From Pseudomonas ovata (lineage in GTDB: Bacteria > Pseudomonadota > Gammaproteobacteria > Pseudomonadales > Pseudomonadaceae), in NCBI RefSeq assembly GCF_003131185.1, contig NZ_QFFU01000014.1:1-64000 (forward strand): a DNA stretch of 64,000 bases. The letters run 5' to 3'. The notes under the pieces were generated by a model. It was given only the letters and a program-made list of their open reading frames with translations. It had not been told where the DNA came from and did not search any database. Within the stretch, counting starts at the first letter, position 1. Each line of letters starts with the position of its first letter. The position numbers and the translations under genes were made by a program. Of the stretch, positions 52,007 through 58,142 are shown piece after piece.

Positions 52007-52474
52007 TCAGACCGGTTGGCTGCGGTCGATCTTGCTGCTGAGGATGATCGAGGTAGTGGTTTTTTCCACGCCCTCGACACTGCCGATCAGGTCGAGCAAC
52101 TGGTCGAGCTGTTCCGGCGACTCGGTGCGCAGCCAGGCCACGTAGTCGAACTCGCCACTGACGGCGCACAGTTGCTGGACCTGGGGCAGCACGCTGAGCC
52201 GGCGCAACACTTCCTTGCCCGAGCGCGGCTGCACGGTAATCCCGACATAGGCTTGCAGGCCGCCATCGGCCACCCGCTGGCCGAGGCGTACGCCGTAGCC
52301 GGTGATAATGCGGGTCTTTTCCAGCCGCGCCAGGCGCGAAGTCACCGTGGTGCGCGCAATGCCCAACTGCCGGGCCAGCACCGCCACGCTTTCACGCGCG
52401 TTCAGTTGCAGGGCGGCGATCAGCTGGCGGTCGATTTCATCGAGAACGGGGGGGCGGGTGGTGGACAAGGGCAT
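52007..52474 (-). CDS. Lrp/AsnC family transcriptional regulator of davBA
   Basis: A regulator of about 155 residues with an N-terminal HTH (LDEIDRQLIAALQLNARESVAVLARQLGIARTTVTSRLARLEK) and a C-terminal RAM/ACT domain (VGITVQPRSGKEVLRRLSVLPQVQQLCAVSGEFDYVAWLR). It lies directly upstream of davB on the same strand, pointing to lysine-responsive control. The start is unsure: CAGGAG abuts ATG 52474 but sits six bases before TTG 52468, which may be the real start; 52495 also lacks a ribosome binding site. Confidence 0.9.
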   Translation of the reverse strand: MPLSTTRPPVLDEIDRQLIAALQLNARESVAVLARQLGIARTTVTSRLARLEKTRIITGYGVRLGQRVADGGLQAYVGITVQPRSGKEVLRRLSVLPQVQQLCAVSGEFDYVAWLRTESPEQLDQLLDLIGSVEGVEKTTTSIILSSKIDRSQPV

Positions 52475-52519
52475 CTCCTGACAGGGCCGCTGCATGGTAG
52501 GAGATTAAACGCGCTCGGG

Positions 52520-52685
52520 GTAGGAGCGCGCTTGCCGGAATGCCGGACCACCGCGACCGGCTGCGTTAGCAGTCGTAAATTTGTGGCGTTTCATAGATCC
52601 CTGATGGGTTAGCAGTCGTAAATTTGTGGCGTTTCGCAGATTTTGCGAGCGCTACGCACTCGGTCGCGGGCAAGCGCGCTCCTAC
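52520..52685. repeat. Composite palindromic element (locus 5)
   Basis: Left end GTAGGAGCGCGCTTGCC plus the variant GGAATGCCGGACCACCGCG, shared in inverted form with locus 2. Two copies of AGCAGTCGTAAATTTGTGGC follow, then right end GGCAAGCGCGCTCCTAC. The last bases overlap the stop codon of the sugar-binding protein gene. Confidence 0.87.
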
Positions 52686-53593
52686 GGGCGTACGAATTGT
52701 TGGTAGTTTTCGGCGGTGACGAGTTGGGTTGGTAGCCAGACATCGCCCTGGATGGGCTGTTTGTTGACCAGGGCCAGGGCGGTGTCGACGGCCTTGGCGC
52801 CCATGGCCACCGGGTCACGGAACACGCTGACGGTGAGCATCTTGCTCTTGATCGCCATCAGGCCGTCGGGGGTGCCGTCGATGCCGCCGACCAGCACGTT
52901 CGACTGCCCGGCGGACTTGAGCGCCATGGCCGCGCCGATGCCCATCTCGTCGTTGTTGGACGCCACGGCATCGATCTTCTCGCCCGACACCACCCAGCTG
53001 TTCATGATGTTCATGCCCTGGTCGCGCTGCCAGTCGCCGCTCTGTTGTTCGACCACCTTGATGTCCGGGAACTGCCCCAGCACATCCTTGACGCCATCAG
53101 TGCGCTTGCGCGTGTCGCTGTGCGCCAGGCGCCCGAGAATGATCGCCAGGTTGCCCTTGCCGTTCATTTTCTCGGCCAGGTACTGCATCTGCATGCGCCC
53201 GATGGCACGCTCGTCGGTGCCGACAAAGACCACGCCTTCGGGCAGGGTGTCGACCTCGGGACGGCTGTTGACGTACACCAGCGGGATGCCGGCCTCACGG
53301 ACCTTGGCAGTGATGCGCTGGGTGGCGGCGGTGTCGGCCGGGTTGACGATGATGGCGTCGACCTTCTGGTTGATGAAGCTCTCGACCTGGCTGAGCTGGC
53401 GACCGACATCGCTGGCCGAGTCCTCGACCTGCAGGCGCACGCCGTCAGGCGACTTTTTGGCCTGGTCCTGCATGGCGCCGACCAGGTAGGAAATGTAGTT
53501 GTCGAGGTTGCCGACCGTGACGCCAATCCGCAACTCTGCGTGCGCGGCCATCGACATGACCAGCGCGCAGGCACCGAGCAAGACTCGTTTCAT
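52682..53593 (-). CDS. Periplasmic sugar-binding protein (RbsB-like)
   Basis: A 303-residue type I periplasmic binding protein. It has a cleavable signal peptide (MKRVLLGACALVMSMAAHA) and the two-lobe pattern IGVTVGNLDNYISYLVGAMQDQAKK, VDAIIVNPADTAATQ, VFVGTDERAIGRMQMQYLA and GGIDGTPDGLMAIKSKMLTVSVFRDP. Homologues bind pentoses, inositol or similar sugars for ABC importers. No ABC ATPase or permease gene is adjacent. The stop codon TAG is formed by the outer GTAGGAG end of the repeat element at 52520-52685. Confidence 0.88.
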   Translation of the reverse strand: MKRVLLGACALVMSMAAHAELRIGVTVGNLDNYISYLVGAMQDQAKKSPDGVRLQVEDSASDVGRQLSQVESFINQKVDAIIVNPADTAATQRITAKVREAGIPLVYVNSRPEVDTLPEGVVFVGTDERAIGRMQMQYLAEKMNGKGNLAIILGRLAHSDTRKRTDGVKDVLGQFPDIKVVEQQSGDWQRDQGMNIMNSWVVSGEKIDAVASNNDEMGIGAAMALKSAGQSNVLVGGIDGTPDGLMAIKSKMLTVSVFRDPVAMGAKAVDTALALVNKQPIQGDVWLPTQLVTAENYQQFVRP

Positions 53594-53701
53594 GATGTGA
53601 TCCTGTCCTTGTTATTGTTCGAATCAAAGATGAGATCGACGGTAGTGGAAGATAAATTCCGAATCAATATTGGATCAAAAAATATTTTCCACTTTTGCGT
53701 G

Positions 53702-54754
53702 TTACAGCTTCCAGCGCCGTGACGTCTTGTCCAGCCGGGCCTGTAATTGTTCCAGCGTCTGCGCCAGTTGCCGGGTCATCAGCCGGTAGCCGGTTACCTC
53801 GGCCGGAACCGGCGTGGCGGCGGCGGGCTCGAACGTGCGCTTGAGGTGTTCTGTGGCGCCTGTCTGCAGGGCACGCGCCATGCCCAGCAGGCGTCGGCGG
53901 TTCTGGCGGTAATCGGCGTCGAGTGCAGCCTTGAGGGCCGGCTCGGGATTGGCCGGGCGGCTGTTGGCGAGAATCTCCAGCAGGCTCAGGCACATGCGGA
54001 ACTGGCTCTGGATGGTGTCCAGTTCGACCATGGAAATCTTCACTTCCTTGGACACTGACGGCAGCAGCGAGCGCAGTTGCAGCATGGTGGCGTTGAGGCT
54101 GGCAGCGAGTTTCAGGTGCTCGTCGGCGGTCACCGACTGGTCCTGGCTGATGCGCCCGTAGACCTTGGCGCAATCACGCAGGCCGCTGGCCAGGTTGTAG
54201 CGCCAGGAAAACACGGCGTACAGCGGCAGCGCGAAAGAGAACGCCAACGCCAGGACGATCCCAATCAGGATGTCCACGGTACGCCACAGCCCGTCGCTGA
54301 TCGGGTTGATGCCGTGGCCGGCCACCACGAACAGGGTGATGGCCGACAGCAGCGCCGTGTAGCCACCCTTGCCGATGGCGTGGTAGGCGAAGAAACCGCA
54401 CATCACCGACATCAGGCAATAGGTCAGCAAGGACATTTCCAGATAGCCCTGCTGCACCACCACCAGCAGCCCCAGGCCTGCGCCAATCAACGTGCCATAG
54501 GCGCGCTCGACCGACTTCTTGCGGATATTGCCGTGGTGCTGCAGGCCGCCGATCACGATCAGCATGGTCACCGAGGCCCACTCGCCGTGGGGCAGGTTCA
54601 GGCCGCTGGTCAGCAGGATCGACACCAGCAAGCCGACCGAAATGCGCGCCGCATGAATCAGCCGGGCATGACGATAACGACGATACGGGTCCAGCAAGGG
54701 CCGCAGCACAGGGCGCAGCCAGGAAGGGATGGAAGCAGGGCGGGTTGTGAACAT
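53702..54754 (-). CDS. FUSC family membrane protein
   Basis: A 350-residue inner-membrane protein of the FUSC/aromatic-acid-exporter type. Six hydrophobic helices lie in residues 33-190 (ISVGLLVSILLTSGLN, WASVTMLIVIGGLQH, AYGTLIGAGLGLLVVV, LLTYCLMSVMCGFFAY, LLSAITLFVVAGHG, ILIGIVLALAFSFALPLYAV). A cytoplasmic helical domain follows. The KKSVERAYGTLIGAGLG signature supports FUSC. The substrate is unknown; the family exports hydroxylated aromatics. Confidence 0.85.
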   Translation of the reverse strand: MFTTRPASIPSWLRPVLRPLLDPYRRYRHARLIHAARISVGLLVSILLTSGLNLPHGEWASVTMLIVIGGLQHHGNIRKKSVERAYGTLIGAGLGLLVVVQQGYLEMSLLTYCLMSVMCGFFAYHAIGKGGYTALLSAITLFVVAGHGINPISDGLWRTVDILIGIVLALAFSFALPLYAVFSWRYNLASGLRDCAKVYGRISQDQSVTADEHLKLAASLNATMLQLRSLLPSVSKEVKISMVELDTIQSQFRMCLSLLEILANSRPANPEPALKAALDADYRQNRRRLLGMARALQTGATEHLKRTFEPAAATPVPAEVTGYRLMTRQLAQTLEQLQARLDKTSRRWKL

Positions 54755-54915
54755 GCGTGGGCGTACCGTCGGCTGAGGAAAACACAGTAGGCCATAACCG
54801 CAAGGGTTTGTGGCGCTGGCCTACGGGCTTAATGGACAGCGCCAACCGGAAAAGGATCAGGCCCGGCGTGCTCAGAACCTGCTGCCGGTTTGATCGACAG
54901 GTACGTGGAGCATGA

Positions 54916-55791
54916 TTACCAGGCCATCTCGCCCTTGGCCACTTTGGCGCTCAGTTCCAGGCTGGACTCTTCGCCCAGGCCTGGGTAACGCACCTTCATG
55001 GCGTCGATCAAGGCCTTGGCGTCCTTGCTGCGCGCCGTTTCCTGGTCGAAGGCGCGGATATAGTCGGCGGTGAAGGCCGGTGACTCGGCGCTGGTACGCG
55101 GCCCTGGCAGGGCGTGGCCCGGCACGATGACCGAGGGCTTGAGGCTTTCGATTCTGGCCAGGGTGCCCAGCCAGTCCTGATGCGATTGGGTGCTCTGGGT
55201 GTCGGCCATCCAGACATGCTGATTGTTGGCCAGGACCACGCCACCGACCACGGCCTTGAGCGAAGGAATCCACACGAAGCTGCGCTCAGGCTGCGGTCCG
55301 TCCAGGCCGACGACTTCCAGCGCCTGGCCTTCGAGCTCAAGGCGATTGCCCTTGAGCACCTTGGGCACGATGAGCCGGCGCGGTGCATCGGTACCCAGTT
55401 TGGGACCCCAGTAGGCCAGCTTGTCCTTCATGGTGTGCTGGATGTGCTCGACGGTGGGCGCGCTGGCCAGGACCTCGACGTCGGGGAACGCGTCGACCAG
55501 CGTATCCAGGCCGAAGTAATAGTCCGGATCGCCGTGGCTGATGTAGATGCGCTTGAGCGGTTTGCCGCTGCGTTTCACCTTCTCCACCAGTTTCTCGGCC
55601 TGGCCCTTGCCGAACTGGGCATCGATCAGCAGGGATTCATGCTCACCGGTGACCAGCACCGAGGACACCGGAAAAATGGCGTCATGGCCCGGATTGTAAG
55701 CGTCCAGGGTCAAGGGTGGCGCGGCCAGGGCGCTGGCGCTCAGGCTCAGGGCCAGGCTGGCAAGCAGGGTGGAAACCAGGGGCGTCGACAT
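54916..55791 (-). CDS. Exported metallo-beta-lactamase-fold protein with altered metal motif
   Basis: A 291-residue protein with a signal peptide (MSTPLVSTLLASLALSLSASALAAPP) and an MBL-like core (VTGEHESLLIDAQFGKGQAEKLVEKVKRSGKPLKRIYISHGDPDYYFGLD, GHALPGPR). In the metal motif, usually HxHxDH, it reads HGDPDYY: the second and last histidines are Asp and Tyr. This subfamily pattern suggests changed or lost metal binding. It is divergently transcribed from a LysR regulator 100 bp away. The substrate is unknown. Confidence 0.83.
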   Translation of the reverse strand: MSTPLVSTLLASLALSLSASALAAPPLTLDAYNPGHDAIFPVSSVLVTGEHESLLIDAQFGKGQAEKLVEKVKRSGKPLKRIYISHGDPDYYFGLDTLVDAFPDVEVLASAPTVEHIQHTMKDKLAYWGPKLGTDAPRRLIVPKVLKGNRLELEGQALEVVGLDGPQPERSFVWIPSLKAVVGGVVLANNQHVWMADTQSTQSHQDWLGTLARIESLKPSVIVPGHALPGPRTSAESPAFTADYIRAFDQETARSKDAKALIDAMKVRYPGLGEESSLELSAKVAKGEMAW

Positions 55792-55891
55792 GGCGGACTC
55801 CAATACAGGGGGAGTGCAGACGATAGTGGCTGGAATCGATAAGAAAAATGCTAGATTCCCGGCATGTTTGTTGCGAAAAGCGGACGAATGA

Positions 55892-56788
55892 ATGGACCGG
55901 ATGTTGGCCATGCAGGTGTTTGTCACCGTGGTGGAATGTGGCAGCCAGACGGCGGCGGCTGAAAAGCTCGGGTTATCACGCCCGGTGGTTTCACGTTGCC
56001 TGCAGGATCTGGAGGCCTGGCTGGGCGGGCGTGTATTGCACCGCACCACGCGCCGGCTGGCGCTGACCAGCATTGGCAGCGAGGTGCTGCCCAAGTGCCG
56101 GCGCGTGCTGGAACAGGCGGCGGATATCCAGGCCAGTGTCGCCCGGCCCGAGGATGAGCCACGCGGGCAGGTACGCGTCACGGCCAGCACCTCGTTCGGC
56201 CAGGCCCGCTTGACGGCGGCGGTGGCGGCGTTCGTGGTGCGCTACCCGAGGGTCAAGGTCGACCTGCAGTTGCTCGATCGCACGGTCAACCTGGTCGAGG
56301 AGGGCATCGACCTGGCGATCCGCATCAGCGACGAGATCGACCCGCAACTGATCGCCCGGCGCCTGGCCCGCTGCGACTCGCATGTCTGTGCCTCGCCGCA
56401 GTACCTCAAGCTGCACGGCACACCAACCCGGCCTGAAGACCTGGAGCTGCATAACTGCCTGACCCATGCCTACCACGACACGGCCCTGTGGCGTTTCGAG
56501 CGCGATGGCGAGCCACTGGCGGTGCGTGTCAGTGGCACGATCAGCAGCAACGATGCCGTGGCCTTGATGCAGGCGGTGCTCAACCATGCCGGCATCGGCT
56601 TGCTGCCGGCCTACCTGGTGGCGCCGCTGATCCGCAGCGGGCATCTGGCGGCGTTGCTGCCTGACTGCCAGCCGACCAGCCTGGGTATTCACGCAGTGTA
56701 TGCCTCGCGCAAGCACATGCCGGTGGCGCTGCGGGCGTTGCTGGATTTTCTGGTCGAGTGGTTTGCCGGCGTGCAGGACTGGACGTAG
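55892..56788 (+). CDS. LysR family transcriptional regulator
   Basis: A 298-residue LTTR. The N-terminal winged helix (MLAMQVFVTVVECGSQTAAAEKLGLSRPVVSRCLQDLEAWLGGRVLHRTTRRLALT) and the effector domain (GQVRVTASTSFGQARLTAAVAAFVVRYP, DLAIRISDEIDPQLIARRLARC) resemble the CrgA/DhcR-like group. It is divergent from the MBL-fold gene, which it may control. A 28-bp perfect palindrome follows its stop. Confidence 0.9.
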   Translation: MDRMLAMQVFVTVVECGSQTAAAEKLGLSRPVVSRCLQDLEAWLGGRVLHRTTRRLALTSIGSEVLPKCRRVLEQAADIQASVARPEDEPRGQVRVTASTSFGQARLTAAVAAFVVRYPRVKVDLQLLDRTVNLVEEGIDLAIRISDEIDPQLIARRLARCDSHVCASPQYLKLHGTPTRPEDLELHNCLTHAYHDTALWRFERDGEPLAVRVSGTISSNDAVALMQAVLNHAGIGLLPAYLVAPLIRSGHLAALLPDCQPTSLGIHAVYASRKHMPVALRALLDFLVEWFAGVQDWT

Positions 56789-56794
56789 GGCACC

Positions 56795-56822
56795 GCGCCG
56801 CCTTGGCGCGCCAAGGCGGCGC
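56795..56822. terminator. 28-bp perfect palindrome between convergent genes
   Basis: Arms GCGCCGCCTTGG and CCAAGGCGGCGC around a CGCG centre, so the whole 28 bp is self-complementary. It sits 7 bp after the LysR stop and 8 bp before the glycosyltransferase stop. No T-run is present on either side. Confidence 0.7.
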
Positions 56823-56829
56823 TGCGATC

Positions 56830-58113
56830 TTACGGGGCCTGCAGCGGTCCGGGCGCCGGCGTTGTGTGGTATGGCAGGTCCGGTGTGTGGGGGCGGCGCA
56901 ACAGGTCGAGCATCCTTGGCAGGCAGACGCGCTTGAGGTCGTAGCGCTCGACGATGGTCTGGCGCGCCTGCTCGCGCAGTGCCTGGTAGCGGGCCGGGTC
57001 GGCCAGTGCTGCGGCAACCGTGTCGGCCAGGCGCCGGGCGTCGAAGAAGTCGACCAGCAGGCCATTGTGGGCGTGCTCGATGACTTCCGTGACCGGCGGG
57101 GTATCGGAGGCCACCAGCAGGCAGCCGGCGGCCATCGCTTCGAGCATCGACCACGACAGCACGAAAGGGTAGGTCAGGTAGACGTGCGCCGCCGAGACCT
57201 GGAGGATCTTCAGGTAGTCGGCATACGGCACCTGGCCCACGAAAAATACCCGCTGCCAGTCGACCTGGTCCTGTAGCTCGGCGCAGTAACGCTGCCGCCA
57301 GCACTGGCCTTCGGGCAGGCGCTCGCCGTAGCTGACGCGGTCGCCACCGACAATGATCACCCGCGCCCCGGGCCGCAGGGCCAGCAGCCCGGGCAGGCTG
57401 CGCATGAAGGTATGGAAGCCGCGATAGGGTTCCAGGTTGCGGGCAATGTAGGTCACGACCTCATCGCCTGCCGTAAAGCGCTGGCCATTGATCTCGACCC
57501 AGGCCGCCGGCTGGGGTTTGACGACCTGGGTATCGATGCCTTCGTGAATCACCTCGATCTTGTGCTGCAGCTCGGTCGGGTAGCGCGATTGCTGCCAGCC
57601 TGTAGGCGAAATGCCCTGGTCGCAGCCGACCAGGCTGTGCAGCTGCGTGCTGTTCTTGAGCCGCACGCGCAGGCGGTCGTCCAGAGTCGCAGGAAATTGC
57701 GGGTCAAAGCCGACATCGCCGCCCGTGCCGTGGTAGTAGTACTCGAAGTACTGAATCAGGCGCGCCCGGGGAAAGACATCCTTGAGAAACAACCCTTCGC
57801 CCCAGCCGGGGTGGGCGACGATGACATCGGGCTGCCAGCCTTCTTCATCGCGCAGCTTGAGCAGCAGCCGCACCACCGTCTGCCCACGACGCACATGCCC
57901 TTCGAGGTCTTGCAGATAGTGGTGAGTCTGCTTCTGGCCACCCGCGCCACGCTGGTAGCCCAACAGGCGAATGCGCGGATGCAACGCCCCTCGTGCCTGA
58001 AGGTTGGCGGCCTCGCCAAGGGCGATGACCTGGTTGTCCGGATCATCGGCCAGCGCCTTGGCGACGTGGCGAAACTGGCCGGGGAAGTTCTGGTGGATAA
58101 AGAGATAACGCAT
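56830..58113 (-). CDS. GT4-type glycosyltransferase
   Basis: A 427-residue glycosyltransferase with the start MRYLFIHQNFPGQFRHVAKAL and DVIVAHPGWGEGLFLKDVFP in the acceptor half. The GT4 donor half has YIARNLEPYRGFHTFMRSLPGLL, VGQVPYADYLKILQVSAAHVYLTYPFVLSWSMLEAMAAGCLLVASDTPPVTEVI. The acidic E-x7-E type site is in WSMLEAMAAG. ATG 58113 is set by the conserved N-terminus. It lies 29 bp downstream of the DUF4347-RTX gene on the same strand, so co-transcription is likely. Donor and acceptor are unknown. Confidence 0.88.
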   Translation of the reverse strand: MRYLFIHQNFPGQFRHVAKALADDPDNQVIALGEAANLQARGALHPRIRLLGYQRGAGGQKQTHHYLQDLEGHVRRGQTVVRLLLKLRDEEGWQPDVIVAHPGWGEGLFLKDVFPRARLIQYFEYYYHGTGGDVGFDPQFPATLDDRLRVRLKNSTQLHSLVGCDQGISPTGWQQSRYPTELQHKIEVIHEGIDTQVVKPQPAAWVEINGQRFTAGDEVVTYIARNLEPYRGFHTFMRSLPGLLALRPGARVIIVGGDRVSYGERLPEGQCWRQRYCAELQDQVDWQRVFFVGQVPYADYLKILQVSAAHVYLTYPFVLSWSMLEAMAAGCLLVASDTPPVTEVIEHAHNGLLVDFFDARRLADTVAAALADPARYQALREQARQTIVERYDLKRVCLPRMLDLLRRPHTPDLPYHTTPAPGPLQAP

Positions 58114-58142
58114 CGAACAGGCCCCGGCCCGGTACAAGTCAG

